Shown: positions 49,601 to 59,165 of the stretch, in pieces
Layout: the number at the start of each line of letters is the position of its first letter
How positions within the stretch are numbered: the stretch's first letter is position 1
Source: Myxocyprinus asiaticus
Taxonomy: Eukaryota > Chordata > Actinopteri > Cypriniformes > Catostomidae
Assembly: GCF_019703515.2 (NCBI RefSeq)
Contig: NC_059368.1
Span: forward strand, 36,657,831 to 36,721,830
Direction: 5' to 3'
Length of the DNA: 64,000 bases
Translations under genes and position numbers: made by a program
The notes under the pieces: model-generated
Database searches by the model: none
Told to the model about the DNA's origin: nothing
Seen by the model: only the letters and a program-made list of their open reading frames with translations

Positions 49601-51204
49601 TTGTGTGTGTTCTGCAGAAGAAAGTAATACACATCTGGGATGGCATGAGGGTGAGAGAATTTTCATTTTGGGGTGAACTATCCCTTTAAATTGTTTAAAG
49701 CAAAATGACATGCTCTACAACAGTTAACAGAACTAACAGGAAAGACCTCCTGTGAGGGTGCGTGTAAATGCCTGCACTTTTGTTTTTGTTCTTGTTTTCA
49801 TGTCCATGTTTTGTGTTTATCACTGATTTGCAGGTGAGGCTGAAGATTTTGGCAAAGCTCTCGGATGAGGTTAAATCTCCTCTCATGAAGTTACACAGCA
49901 GTCTCAATGGAAAAGTGTGTTTGATGACAGAATATCTGTCCTACAATATCTCTTTTCTCTTATGACATGCTCATCGCTCAGCTGTCAGTTAACACAAAGA
50001 ATATAAATTCTCCCTTTCTGACTTTCACAGAGCATTGAAGACTTTTTGTCATGTTTGGAGACGAGTGCAGAAGAGTGTGGGCTCCTTCTGAAGAAAGGTG
50101 ATAAAAAAAGAGAAAGGTAACAAACTTCCATTCTCTTGCACAACACTGCTTCTGTATTGATCACAAGTGTCTATTCATCTGTATTTTTCTCTGTACATCA
50201 AATTACTGCAGGATCTTTGTAGTCTAGACATGTTAACCTGTGCTTTAATGATTGCACAAAGTGTAGAAAATGTGTATAGTTGATCAATGACACTGCATCA
50301 AAACTGATTGCACTTCATTTGAAAGGAAAAAATTCAGAAGTTTGTAAATTCAGGTTTCATTTTGCAAAGTAAACTCATGGTTGATGTATGATTGTGTGTG
50401 CAGGCAGGCTCTCTTTGTGCACCGTCAGGCCCTGTTGGAGCAGCTGAGAGATGCAGAGGACCCAGCGCTTGTGTTGCACCTGACCAGCGTCTTGCTTTTC
50501 CAGAGTGCCACTCACTGCATGCTGCATGCACCTGGGCGCTGTGTGCCACACATCATAGGCAGTCTACAGAGCAAGATACCAGAGGTAACAATGAGTCGCA
50601 TCTCTAAACACAGTGAAGCACAGCTGTGTGAAATGTTGTAAATTTGATAATGCAGCCTACCATCTAGCATGCAAAAGGTTGATCCTCATTCAGTCTCAAA
50701 TTGATGCTCACATTGTATAAATCAAAACTCAGACTGGTTTTAATGATCTAGCACCTTTTCCCTATTTTGTCTTTGCAAAATTACTTTTTTTATGTTTAGT
50801 TTATTACTATTATTTAAAAACAATGAAAGTATTCCAAATTACAGAAAAATACTGCCATCATCGATCCATTTTAATTCAGAATAGACCCTTAGACAAGACC
50901 GTTTCTCAACATAGTGCAACTACAGAAACTTACATGATTCGTTTATTCGTCCCTGTGTGTGTGTGTGCTTGCCTGTATTCCTTAGGACCAGCACAGGCTG
51001 CTGTCTCAGTACCAGGGTCTGGTGGTGAAGCAGCTGGTCGGACAGGGTCATGGCCAGGAGAAGAAGAGTGATCTGGGGGAGGCAGCCGGAGACAGCGCTG
51101 CCCTTACAGATGACATGGAGGGCCTTCAGAAAGAGCTGCACTGCCTCACCAGGGACATTAAAGACCTTGTCCTTACTCAGAGAAAACCATCCATCACAGA
51201 GTAA
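23209..51204 (+). CDS. ufl1: ufl1, E3 UFM1-protein ligase 1, complete, 19 coding exons
   Basis: Exons: 23209-23285, 25967-26112, 26334-26362, 26494-26591, 26765-26879, 27341-27471, 28051-28109, 28205-28351, 31860-32035, 32166-32342, 38745-38868, 41216-41338, 43292-43412, 43589-43755, 47618-47745, 49834-49914, 50031-50116, 50404-50584, 50986-51204. All junctions are GT-AG and in phase; they sum to 2385 nt, 794 codons plus TAA, the human length as I remember it. The start is [20 protein letters not shown], like the human N terminus. UFL1 is the scaffold-type E3 that, with DDRGK1 and CDK5RAP3, moves UFM1 from UFC1 to targets such as ribosomal protein uL24 at the ER; it has no catalytic Cys. Seen in the protein: N-terminal helix and winged-helix region, a Gly run (434-438), a basic/acidic stretch [15 protein letters not shown] (447-461), and a helical C-terminal part. 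No breaks were found. Confidence 0.93.
23286..24205 (+). other. ufl1 intron 1, 5' part, nothing found
   Basis: AT-rich intron with a short (tta)n tract near 23290-23330. No exon or element end was recognised. Confidence 0.5.
24206..25930. mobile_element. Three-level nest of DNA elements in ufl1 intron 1
   Basis: Outer ends: ggctgcatccgaatatgcat at left and atgcgattttggatgcagcc at right. Inside, from about 24252 to 25908, is a second element whose left part (ctgatagtgga, ccgataacta, agtccaaaattaattaaatc) recurs at 62940-63060 and 63810-64000. Inside that lies a palindromic Tc1-derived element (24618-25457). The order of insertion can be read from the nesting. Confidence 0.6.
24618..25457. mobile_element. 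Palindromic Tc1-derived element with two divergent HTH reading frames
   Basis: Two arms of roughly 380 bp mirror each other around a centre near 25030. Each arm encodes, outward from the centre, the N-terminal DNA-binding part of a Tc1-type transposase: [20 protein letters not shown] on minus (24964-24707) and [20 protein letters not shown] on plus (25090-25380). Outer ends (acaacattaaaactacctgc; ggtggttttaatgttgtgg) are inverted. No DDE domain is present, so it cannot move alone. Related copies are at 44425-45009 and 54905-55207. Confidence 0.75.
26880..27340 (+). other. ufl1 intron 5, nothing found
   Basis: The frame of exon 5 runs on into the intron, but the donor gag|gtgagt at 26880 is strong and the continuation has no UFL1 resemblance. 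Confidence 0.6.
27472..28050 (+). other. ufl1 intron 6, nothing found
   Basis: AT-rich intron sequence without exon or recognised element. Confidence 0.5.
28411..29599. mobile_element. MITE with 'aaaggggtcatgaaatg' ends
   Basis: Left end taaaggggtcatgaaatgct and right end catttcatgacccctttaa are near-perfect inverted repeats. The direct repeat gtagtt flanks both sides, suggesting a target duplication. The 1.19-kb interior is non-coding. It lies in ufl1 intron 8. Confidence 0.75.
29786..30600 (+). repeat. AT-rich dispersed repeat, copy 2
   Basis: Starts with gtcatgtcggaattactgta, a word also present near 41445. It carries the same blocks as 661-1300 (ctcccaaataag; cattacattattgaagcaga followed by cgagtaaagcattgat). 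In ufl1 intron 8. Confidence 0.5.
31034..31640. mobile_element. MITE with 'cgggttcaat' ends
   Basis: The left end, cgggttcaatacaagttaag, then ctcaattgacagcat, is mirrored by atactgtcaattgaacccgg. The internal mirror ctcctttt / aaaaggagg is also visible at about 31120 and 31555. Non-coding, in ufl1 intron 8. Confidence 0.65.
32343..34730 (+). other. ufl1 intron 10, first part: no gene
   Basis: AT-rich, with T-rich stretches near 33120-33430 and 34605-34640 and no recognisable exon. The short open frames here have no family resemblance. Confidence 0.45.
34731..35890. repeat. 'gttcaccc' MITE, one long copy plus an adjoining half copy
   Basis: The long copy runs from about 34735 (aggggatagttgtgaaatat) to 35620 (ttttgggtgaactatcccttt), with a long unique core containing cgacacgattgcttttggtg. 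A second right half follows at 35622-35890, with its own cacccacacatatcgcttca and gggtgagtaaatgatgagag blocks. Confidence 0.6.
35891..36404 (+). other. ufl1 intron 10, middle: no gene
   Basis: Mixed-composition sequence without a recognised gene or element end. Confidence 0.4.
36405..38040 (-). mobile_element. Tc1-type transposon, decayed transposase on minus strand
   Basis: Inverted ends cagttgtgctcaaaagtttg (left) and caaacttttgagcaaaactg (right), next to TA at left, bound 1.64 kb. Minus-strand transposase pieces: an HTH part from 37649 ([29 protein letters not shown]), then after a frame break DDE parts with [11 protein letters not shown] (first Asp), FQHDNDPKH (second Asp) and the third acidic residue in [10 protein letters not shown]. 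Frame breaks lie near 37230-37275 and 36945-36955, and some sequence before the first Asp is missing, so no enzyme can be made. It lies in ufl1 intron 10, antisense to the gene. Confidence 0.85.
38041..38744 (+). other. ufl1 intron 10, end: no gene
   Basis: A-rich stretch (38190-38330) and AT-rich intron; no exon before the acceptor at 38744. Confidence 0.5.
39320..40475 (-). mobile_element. Tc1-type transposon with internally deleted transposase
   Basis: The subterminal block gccactttggtg lies at both sides (39390 inverted, 40450), as do the inverted blocks tatagtcaggacatta / aatgtcctgactatac. The minus strand encodes an N-terminal part ([38 protein letters not shown]) that jumps at about 39705 straight to the C-terminal part ([29 protein letters not shown]). 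The catalytic Asp residues are lost, so it is a deletion derivative needing help to move. In ufl1 intron 11. Confidence 0.8.
40605..41150. repeat. Diverged 'gttcaccc'-type MITE copy
   Basis: Shows the family order in degraded form: gaaacacagaaggat, gtcttgagctttcaagcttc, a late gtcatctaggtttgga and caaaattgtcatctttggg. The ends are poor matches. Confidence 0.4.
41430..41770 (+). repeat. Fragment of a dispersed AT-rich repeat
   Basis: gtgtcggaattactgtaatt matches the start of the repeat at 29786; gaatcgattaaaagtag and attgattcattgtgattaat are typical of the same class. In ufl1 intron 12. Confidence 0.4.
42505..43125. mobile_element. 'gttcaccc' MITE, complete with both inverted ends
   Basis: The left end (aaagggatagttcacccaaa) and the right end (tttttgggtgaactaaccct) are inverted. 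The whole copy is a long near-palindrome whose halves each carry gggcagggaggagaatttat and cacacctatcatatcac-type blocks. In ufl1 intron 12. Confidence 0.7.
43805..44290 (+). repeat. 'gttcaccc' MITE, 3' truncated
   Basis: Begins aaagggattgttcacccaaa and follows the family consensus to catggattaaaccactggag; the inverted right end is missing. In ufl1 intron 14, 50 bp after exon 14. Confidence 0.65.
44425..45009. mobile_element. Second palindromic Tc1-derived element
   Basis: The left arm is short (ggcaccattcggagtaaatt, then agatcagcagttacagaaat). The right arm is fuller (atgggctggtttgagtattt ... ggtggttttaatgctgtgg). The centre lies near 44590. Same family as 24618-25457, with a more damaged left arm and broken HTH frames. 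In ufl1 intron 14. Confidence 0.7.
45078..46627 (-). mobile_element. Young Tc1-type transposon inserted in a (TA)n tract
   Basis: 1550 bp bounded by inverted repeats of about 200 bp (ends CAGGTGCATCTCAATAAATT and its complement) with very few mismatches. Both sides are (TA)n, which are also the Tc1 target. The minus-strand transposase is nearly complete: HTH part from about 46328 ([20 protein letters not shown]), then a 255-residue DDE part from 46123 to 45356 with [19 protein letters not shown] and NPIENLWG. One break at about 46090-46130 shifts the frame and seems to have lost a few codons. It lies in ufl1 intron 14, antisense to ufl1. Confidence 0.9.
45356..46123 (-). pseudogene. Tc1 transposase, DDE part, intact frame
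   Basis: 255 residues of continuous frame cover the catalytic core: the first Asp in SDESK, the second Asp in [11 protein letters not shown], and the acidic third residue in LNPIENLW, followed by the usual C terminus ([20 protein letters not shown]). The enzyme would cut and paste its own element at TA sites. The frame is separated from its DNA-binding part by the break near 46110, so this copy is called a pseudogene, though only lightly damaged. Confidence 0.85.
46628..47617 (+). other. ufl1 intron 14, end: no gene
   Basis: Starts with the second half of the (ta)n target tract (46628-46662). The rest is intron without recognised exon up to the acceptor at 47617. Confidence 0.5.
48330..48690 (-). 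repeat. AT-rich dispersed repeat, copy 3 (inverted)
   Basis: In reverse it reads cattacattattgtggcaga then caagtaaagcattgatgaga, matching the repeats at 661-1300 and 29786-30600. In ufl1 intron 15. Confidence 0.5.
49046..49690. mobile_element. 'gttcaccc' MITE, complete
   Basis: Left aaagggatagttcacccaaa and right ttttggggtgaactatccctttaa are inverted. A centre near 49375 joins two halves, each with a ctttcagatgtgaaagtg-type block. In ufl1 intron 15, 140 bp before exon 16. Confidence 0.7.
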
Positions 51205-51224
51205 CACAGTTTATGTGTCCTGAC
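51205..51224 (+). other. ufl1 3' UTR, first 20 bp before the inserted element
   Basis: Ends with gtcctgac (51217-51224), the left copy of the target duplication around the hAT-like element. The UTR resumes at 52696. Confidence 0.75.
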
Positions 51225-52695
51225 CAGTTTTTGGTAACATTACTTTTAAAAGTAACTCGTTAGAGTATTGCATTACTCTTTAAAAAAAGTAACTTAATTA
51301 AAAAGTAATTTTTTAATGGAAAGTAAAGCATTACTTTACTTTTGTGTTACTTTTGCATTACTTTTTCTCTCAGCCACTTTCTCTTCTGCTATGATATGCA
51401 TCGCATACAAGAGACATTACAGGTCATGCTAGCTACTGTACAACACTCGTGTCCAAACAACATAGTAAACAAACAGATATTTAGAAAGTAGGTCTGCATG
51501 TCATATTTATAATAAAGAGTCAATAACATGAATATGCATGATTTGTTTTTCCATCAGCATGGCAGCCAGTATGAATAATGAAGAATAATCACTGTCTTAC
51601 CTAAAGCAGCAAAGTCCAACACTTGAACCCGCATAATATCTGTCATCGTGTGATGTCAGTCAACTTGAGATGTTTTTCAAAAGTCAGGATAAAATTCAGT
51701 GGGGAATGCCGGCCTAACATTTCCCACCTAAATAAATGAATATTTTTCGCTTAAGTCATCTCAGTGCATACTTGTTTTGAGTTGATCCACGGCGCGTTCA
51801 GATGCCACAACTTCAATGCCGCATGTTGATACAACTTGAATGGAATCGTTTTTACTGCTACCAAAATGTCATAAAAACGGTTTGCTTCATGAATCAAACT
51901 ACTTGTTTATTATAAAACAAAAATGTAGAATCATTTTAGAAACTAAGACATTTTCTCTGTGTACACAAACCATGTAGAACATTGCTCGGAGTCACTGATC
52001 CAGAGTCAACTTTTCTCATCCCATTCTCCCAGTTACAGGGAGCTGTAACACGGAGCACTTCGGCTGCATAAGTCAGTGAACTGAGCGAATATTTCACCCT
52101 GTGTATCATGTCATGGCCAGTGGAAGACTAGTCTTATAACCCCTCTGCCTAAACGCGTTTACTGATTTTTTTATAATGCAGTGTGTATTAACACATGAAT
52201 CACCCACGTTTCGCTCAACTGAATGTTGTTGACCTCATATCACGCTAAAAACACGAAATGCGCGTTAGCGAGTTGATTGACAGGCGATGTCTGTATCTAA
52301 AAGGTGATTGGCTCTTTTACCTGCAAGGCGGGACTTCCTTTCTACATCATTGACTGTTGGGTGCCAGAGCTTCTTGGTTGGGCGTTCCAATTCCTCCCAT
52401 TCATTTAAATAGAAGTGACTCGTCTCTATCTGCTAAATAGTCTCTGGCCTCACGCTCTATAGAAATACAATGCCCATCATGCACTACGTCTCCTCCCTGA
52501 AGTTTGCACACTTTTACTTCTGATTTCTCGCAATACAGGGACAGTAGAGGTGTACAAAAGCAACGCATTACTTTATTTAAAAACTAACTCCGATATTATG
52601 GACTAAAATAAAAAATATTGCGTTACTTTACTCGTAACTCAAAAAGTAATCTGATTACGTAACACGTTACTTTTATCGCGTTACCCCCAACACTG
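51225..52695. mobile_element. hAT-like element inserted in the ufl1 3' UTR
   Basis: Its ends (CAGTTTTTGGTAACATTACT at left; right end read in reverse CAGTGTTGGGGGTAACGCGA) are diverged inverted repeats of the fish 'cagtgttggg / agtaac' type. An exact 8-bp duplication, gtcctgac, lies on both sides (51217-51224, 52696-52703). The 1471-bp interior has no transposase that I can see. Removing it would bring the ufl1 stop codon within about 70 bp of an AATAAA. Confidence 0.85.
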
Positions 52696-52743
52696 GTCCT
52701 GACACATGATGTATTAGAGCTGTATTAGATTTTAAATGTGTGA

Positions 52744-52749
52744 AATAAA
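52744..52749 (+). promoter_or_regulatory. ufl1 polyadenylation signal AATAAA
   Basis: AATAAA lies 41 bp past the right target duplication of the hAT-like element. Without that element it would be about 60 bp after the stop codon. No AATAAA was noticed nearer the stop in native sequence; signals inside the element were not excluded. Confidence 0.55.
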
Positions 52750-53480
52750 ATTACTGACTTGAACGTTTCAACACATTTTTAATCTCAAGCCGCAGTTACA
52801 TTTGAAGTGTTGTTACCAGTTTCACCAGATTAGGAAAAAGCCAGAAATTCTGTGTTGATCTGACAATCAGAGTGCTTTGCTGACTCTGTCCTATCAACAG
52901 GGGTGTAGCAACCATTCTATCTAATTTACTAAATTTGTCCCCCACCCACTTTTTTGGGAAACGACTTTTAAACCAAGATCACTTACCAGCATCCGTCCTT
53001 CAGCAAATCAGAGTGAACGTCACATAACGCTCTTATTATCAATGACCAAACTCTGTGCGCTGAGCCGCTAACATAAAGTAAACTTCCTGAAGAATGAAGG
53101 AACTGTATTCATAGTTGTCCCACACACTGTTTTAAGCCATAAATATTAGAATGACTGTTGTTTCTGAAAAGTTTCGTTTTGAAGCTTTCAAATGGTACCT
53201 CATATGATATCTCATATGATATCTCATTTTAGCCAGTGTTCGTGAAGACGGGCAGATCAGATTTATAATTTGTCCAACTCCCACCCACTTTTTGGATGGT
53301 TCCTACACCACTGCCTATCACGCTGTCCTTTCATGTGTTCAGATTGGATGTCTGGTTCAATTCTGGGAATAAAGGGGTCCTATTCTAAAAGTGGTTGTTC
53401 ACTCTGATGTAATTTTTTAATAACTGAAAAAAAAAAAAAAATTATATATATTTTTATTATGCTGTGGGATAAAATGTATA
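52750..53480. other. Intergenic, no gene
   Basis: Mixed-composition sequence; two similar words (tttgtcccccacccactttt near 52935 and aactcccacccactttttgg near 53276) suggest an old inverted or direct duplication, otherwise nothing. Confidence 0.4.
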
Positions 53481-53489
53481 CATTTACAT

Positions 53490-53585
53490 GTATTTTGCGG
53501 TGCACTAGGTAGTGCTCATGACAGAGACACTGGCTCAGGGACCCTGGTTTGAGTCCAGGCTGTGTCATGTCCTGATCCAATGCCA
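53490..53585 (+). repeat. tRNA-like SINE fragment
   Basis: ggtttgagtccaggctgtgt contains a B-box-like element, but there is no convincing A box or tRNA fold. Most likely a SINE remnant, not a tRNA gene. Confidence 0.35.
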
Positions 53586-53825
53586 GATAAACTCATTTTA
53601 AAAAGTTAACTGAACTATTTTATGTAGACAATTTTGAGATTACTTGATACAATCAATAGTCAACTTTTATGCCATTTAAATCAGAGCAACTTACATTTTT
53701 AAACAGTGATTACATACTTGGTAGAACTTACAGGCTTTTGAGCATGCTCAGTTTAATCACTGATGCTCAGTCCTAAGTAGACCATTTGTAGCAGACTAGT
53801 CTCCAATAATCTCCATTGCATTGTC

Positions 53826-54330
53826 AAAGGGATTGTTCACCCAAAAATGAAAATTCTCTCATTATTTACTCACCCTCATGCAGTCCCAGATGTGTATGAC
53901 TTTCTTTCTTCGGCAGAACACAAAGCTTTTAAGAATATTTCAGCTCTGTAGGTCCATACAATGCAAGTCAATAGGGTCCAAAATATGAAGCTCAAAAATC
54001 ACAAAGGCAGCATAAAAGTAATCAGTGGTTTAATCTATATCTTCAGAAGAGATATGATAAGTGTGGGTGAGAAACAGATCAATGTTTAAGTCATTTTTTA
54101 ACTATAAATCTCCACTTTCACTTTCACATTCTTCTTTTGTTTTTGGCAATTCACATTCTTCTTGCATATCGCCACCTATTAGGCACGAGGGAGAATTTAT
54201 ATTTAAAAAGGAATTAAAGGGATAGTTCACCCAAAAATGAAAATTCTCTCCTCATTTACTCACCCTCATACCATCCCAGATGTGTATGACTTTCGTTCTT
54301 CTGCTGAACACACCAAAAGATTTTAGAAGA
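53826..54330 (+). repeat. Two 'gttcaccc' MITE fragments in tandem
   Basis: The first begins aaagggattgttcacccaaa (53826) and runs to about 54195. The second begins aaagggatagttcacccaaa (54216) and ends at about 54325. Both lack the inverted right end. Confidence 0.65.
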
Positions 54331-54904
54331 AGAGGGGGTGCTCTTAAGCAAGGCTCTTAACCCCAGGTTGCTCCAGGGGAACTGAATCTGTAACTCAACA
54401 TAATGCTATTCTGTGGTAGCATCACACACATGCAAGCAGGATTTAAAAAAAAAAAAGGTTTGTAAAACATAAATAAAAACAGATTCAAGAATATTAGTAT
54501 AAAAACAACAGAATCCAAATGGCACATACAATTGCATGGTCCAGAGAAAAATAAGAAAGGAAATTACCGCTTTCATTTGACTTTTGCACTTCAAATAAAT
54601 GTCTACAAAAGCATTTGACGCACAGGCGGTTTGATGTGCCTGTGAGGCTAATAAACACAAAAAGATTCATCATTTCTGATTCTATTAATACAACAACAAA
54701 CAGTGAGCCACATAATTATCATTTCACACCCGCCCACATGCCTGCAACCTGATAAAAATGAACTGTTGTCTAAATCGATATGTTCTCACTGAAGAGATTA
54801 AAACACTGCACTACATGTAATGGTTATCAATTATAAATACCCCGTGATAATTCTCAAAACACAAAGTATTTGAACAATTAATGAATGTAATTATTTGATA
54901 CTAT

Positions 54905-55207
54905 ACACTCACCGGCCACTTTATAAGGTACACTTGTAAATCTACTTATTCATGTGATTATCTAATCAGCCAATCATGTGGCAGCAGTGTAATGGATAAA
55001 ATCATGCAGATATTGGTCAGGAGCTTCAGTTAATATTCACATCAACCATCAGAAAGGGGTAAAAATGTGATCTCAGTGATTTGGAGCGTGGCATGATTGT
55101 TGGTGCCAGATGGGCTGGTTTGAGTATTTCTGTAACTGCTGATCTCCTGGGATTTTCACGCACAACAGTCACTAGAATTTACTCCGAATGGTGCCAAAAA
55201 CAAAAAG
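54905..55207 (+). mobile_element. 5' fragment of a Tc1-type element, third relative of the palindromic family
   Basis: Starts with cactcaccggccactttata, a well-known fish Tc1 end. It carries the HTH coding block (atgggctggtttgagtattt, gctgatctcctgggattttc) and stops at a caccattcgg-type block near 55205. No second arm is present. It shows the single-arm source from which the palindromes could have been made. Confidence 0.7.
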
Positions 55208-55620
55208 GATTTCTTTAGATCCATTTTTGACTTTGTAAGAGAACTGGATACATTTTGTGCAACAGCTACAAGGATTTGGTGAGTTTTTGCAGGAGACAAG
55301 AAATTGAAGAATTTTGTGCAATTTAACATTATTATTAAAAAAAAAATCTATTTTTAGTTGTCTACATAATATTGAAACTAAAGAACACAGTTCTCTGGAT
55401 TACTTTTATCCTGTGCCCTTTAAATATGAAGTACAAAACAAATGTCCCCTCTCAAGACACAGAAGCTGCAAATCTGTCAGTTCAATCATATAAGCTTATG
55501 CTCACAATATTTCCACCTAACATTTGAAAGTTTTAAAGCCCCTTGTTTTAGGATCCTTAGAATAACAATGGCTTACACAGCTATGCTGCAAATGTTTTAC
55601 ATTTAGTTATGCCACAAGCA
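55208..55620. other. Intergenic, no gene
   Basis: AT-rich; nothing recognised. Confidence 0.4.
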
Positions 55621-55800
55621 TCCCAGATAGCACACGCACATTTCCTTGATGACAGTTTAACAACGTCTCAAAAGACATCCGCTGAATGTGTTTTTGACAT
55701 CCGTGAGGAAATGTCTTATAAACGTATTGCAAATGGGCAAACAACCTAAAAAATACACCTTCCAGATGTAAACACACACATAAAATAGACGTCTGAGTGA
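55621..55800 (+). repeat. Fish dispersed repeat fragment ('cccagatagcac')
   Basis: cccagatagcacacgcacat followed by acatccgctgaatgtg and gacatccgtgaggaaatg resembles a common teleost repeat made of degenerate internal units. Ends not defined. Confidence 0.35.
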
Positions 55801-56697
55801 TGTAGCCTACATGTGCTTTCAGGGATGGGACTAAATAACTGAAAATGTCATGGATAAAAGGTTTCTTATATAATGGCTTTTGTGCATTATGCTATTAAGG
55901 TGTTTACTTTGGGGTGTGACAATTATGGATCTGATATGTGTAATGGAGTTTGTGTTCAACAGGTTATGGTCATAGCAGAACACTGAGATACACGTTGTGT
56001 CAGTGTGCAGGGGCGGTTTTGCATGTTTGTTAAAGATGGAAACTGTATACACAGATTTGGTACTCCTTTAAATTTTAAGTGTTATTTTCCTAGTTTTCTT
56101 TGTAATATTCAGGGACAGGTTTCTTAGATACTTTTACTTCTTGTTGCCATGGGAACAGCAGAGAGGTGATAAGTAAATTCTCCTTTCGAGTCCAACAATT
56201 AGAAGTCAAAACTAAGAATGTGAAAACACTGAAATACCTCAAAGAGAAAGAAAACGTGCAGCAAACACTCTCTAGTAATGCACGTACACACAAACACAAC
56301 TGAATAACACAAATGCTCGCTTTCTACTAACACCTGCACACACACAGTAAAAATCAAAAACACTGCACATACCAGCTCATATCAAAGTGCATCACATCTG
56401 AAAAACATAATGACATCATGAAATAAAAATTACATTATGAATCCATAAATGTGAATTTGAAAAGAAAATAACTAAAGCAGATTGAAACAGCCCCTGTCGT
56501 TTGTGAAGGTCTAAAATGATAATTACAGCGGTGTGGTTGCGTGGGAGTAGCCTATTTATTTTAATTTAAACAGCTTTTTGTTCTGTGTGAAGTCAGTTAT
56601 GCGCAGAAAAGATGTCCACCTCCAGTCCCACCATTTTATTTTGTCCATTTATATTCTTAAATCTATTAAATTGCATTTATGAAAACATATTCACAGA

Positions 56698-57380
56698 ATT
56701 AAAGTTCTCCCAAAAATTTAAATTCTCATCATTTACTCACCCTCATGCCATCCCAGATGTGTATGACTTTCTTTCTTCAGCAGAACACAAATGAAGATTT
56801 TAGACAAATATGTCAACTCAGTTGGTCCATACAATGCAAGTGAATGGTGGCCAGATCTTTGAAGCTCCATAAAGCAAATAAAGGCAGCATAACAGTGATC
56901 CATTAGACTCCAGTGGTTAAATCCATGTCTTCATAAGTGATATGATAGGTGTGGGTGAGAAACAGATCAATATTTAAGTCATTTAATATCATAAATTCTC
57001 CTCCCTGCCCAGTAGTTGGCGATATATAAACGATGAATGTGAATCACCAAAAACAAAAGAAGACTGTGAAAGGAAAAGTGGAGACTGCTAGTAAAAAAGG
57101 ACTTAAATATTGATCTGTTTCTCACCCACACCTATTATAGCTCCTGAAGACATTGATTTAACCACAGAAGTGGTATGGATTACTTTTATGCTGCCTTTAT
57201 ATGCTTTTTGGAGCTTCAAAGTTTAGCCACCATTCACTTGCATTGAATGGACCTACAGAGCTGAATTATTCTTCTAAAAATCTTAATTTATGTTCAGCAG
57301 AAGAAAGACAGTCATACACAACTTGGATGGCATGAGGGCGAGTAAATGATGATAATTTTTGGGTGAACTATTCCTTTAAT
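56698..57380. mobile_element. 'gttcaccc' MITE, both halves present
   Basis: Left aaagttctcccaaaaattta, right tttttgggtgaactattcct. Each half has a gtatgactttctttcttca / gaagaaagacagtcataca-type block. The centre lies near 57030. Confidence 0.65.
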
Positions 57381-57544
57381 ATAAAATTCTGAATGCTAAG
57401 ATCTGTGGGTATTGTTCCTAATAGTAATCAAACACAAATCTGTTTGTGAAATAAGAGAGTTGAACCCAGCAGGGCTTCTAAAATAACATATATTTAAAAC
57501 AAATTAACACACAAGAATTCTTGTTACACACAAGAGAACAATTT

Positions 57545-57706
57545 AAAATAAGGTTCCATTTGTTAACATTAGTTAATGCACTGGGTATCAAGAACTAACA
57601 AAAATATATATTTTACAGCATTTATTAATTTTGGTTACTGTTTGTTTATAAAAATACAATTGTTCTAATGTTAATAAATGGAACATTACTATTATGGTGT
57701 TACCTA

Positions 57707-57708
<2 letters not shown>
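57545..57708. repeat. Degraded hAT MITE related to 800-1123
   Basis: aaggttccatttgttaacat, cagcatttattaattttggt and a final ggtgttacc match the interior and right end of the element at 800-1123. The left end has lost its terminal ggtaacac. Confidence 0.55.

Positions 57709-57732
<24 letters not shown>
57707..57732 (+). repeat. (CT)n microsatellite
   Basis: An uninterrupted CT run right after the end of the MITE fragment. Confidence 0.9.
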
Positions 57733-57737
<5 letters not shown>

Positions 57738-58430
57738 ATCATCCCAACCACTAAGAGGCTGGATTTGCACGGCTTTCGTATCATGTAAACATGTAGCTCA
57801 AATAAATTAGTATTTACTTCAGCATTTAACTATATGTGCATACATGTAAAATCAATGTGATATAGGTTGAGGTATGTAATTATCCAAAGATGTTACTGAG
57901 ATTAAAACCACACACCTACATATAATGGAAAAAAACCTACATATAAGGCGAAACTTATTTAAGGATGACACAGAGTGGCATCTCCAGAACTGAGACCTAC
58001 CAGAAAGTGTACCAACTTTTAGTTGCCAAGTAATATGTACTGTTGCTAAGTAATACAGTTCCACACATTCAAAAGCCCACTCATTAGCAGGCTGGAGCAA
58101 TAATGAACCCCACAAGGGAAACTGACAAGGAAAAATCACCTTTCAGATTCACAAAGCGAAGAGGCTTTACCTCCAGCCTCAGAATAATCATCATCTTAAT
58201 GAGCCCGCCGCACTACAAAGGACACACACAGACACGGCAGGAGCTTTGAAGAAAAACAACCCAATCAGAAGCATCCAGCTGACAGCTGGGTGGAACAGAA
58301 GCTTAAGGAATTTTTTTTCCCATGTCAAACGGACTATTAGACTTCCCCCTTTTTTTCCATCCTCAAATGCATGCTATTTAAGATTGGAAAACTTATTAAA
58401 GAAGACCAGAAATATGGTGGGATCCAAAAG
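57733..58430. other. Intergenic, no gene; no fhl5 exon found
   Basis: Searched by eye for LIM-domain Cys/His spacing on both strands because fhl5 lies here in human; none was seen. Confidence 0.4.
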
Positions 58431-58830
58431 TCTGTGAGCACATTGAAAATCTGGGATTCAAAATCTGAAAATAAGAAATATTTAGGATGCGGCACTACTT
58501 CTAGGTCACTAATTAAATAAGATACTCATTTGTCCAAAAGGTCAGATTTCCTTGCTTCCATTGAAGATGCTTTTTGGTATATTCTCAAATCATGCTGGGA
58601 CAACATAGATTAGGCTTTGCTCAAACTTGTGGCATTCATGAAAGCCCCAGTGCGTGCTGTCAATTAAGCAAAAGGGTGATACACCAAATATTAGGAAATG
58701 TTAATTTTTCAATTCAACTTTCATTATGCTGATAGTAGCATTTGTAATGCAAAAAATAGAATAAAGGTAATAAAGTAGAATAATGCAAAATAGATGCATT
58801 TTCCCTAGTGGTCTCAGACTGTAAATGTCT
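58431..58830. repeat. DNA element remnant ('ccaaaagtctg' ends)
   Basis: The left end, ggatccaaaagtctgtgagc, is mirrored at the right by agtggtctcagactgtaaat. A related fragment (tccaaaagtctgagatcact) is at about 30930. Non-coding. Confidence 0.45.
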
Positions 58831-58904
58831 AGGTTGGTTGTTGTTTATATGACAAATGCAACAACCTCACCTGTTCTGTACACATATATTATGACTGACA
58901 GGGT

Positions 58905-59165
58905 TCCCACACCTCTGACTAGTGAATTTCCATGACTTTAAGTTGTTTGTAATTACTGGATAAGGATTAAAAAATAATAATTTCATAGAGATTGCAATCA
59001 CAAAGAGCAATTTCTACCAGATGTTTTAAAGCTTAGCATAACTAAAAATCATATTCACTAAAGAAAGTTCAACGACTGTTTGAAGTTTTATTAATTTCCA
59101 GTACTTTTCCAGGCATGGAAATCACAATTCCCTGACATATCCAGGTTTCCCATGTCCATAAGAAT
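58905..59165. repeat. Fish repeat with 'gggttcccac' end
   Basis: agggttcccacacctctgac, gtgaatttccatgacttta and ttaatttccagtacttttcc followed by aggcatggaaatcac resemble a common teleost short repeat. A similar start (acagggttcacacaaggtcc) occurs at 62069. Confidence 0.45.

Noticed and set aside
53490..53585. tRNA gene near a B-box-like motif
   Set aside because: No A box or cloverleaf could be drawn; it is better read as a SINE remnant.
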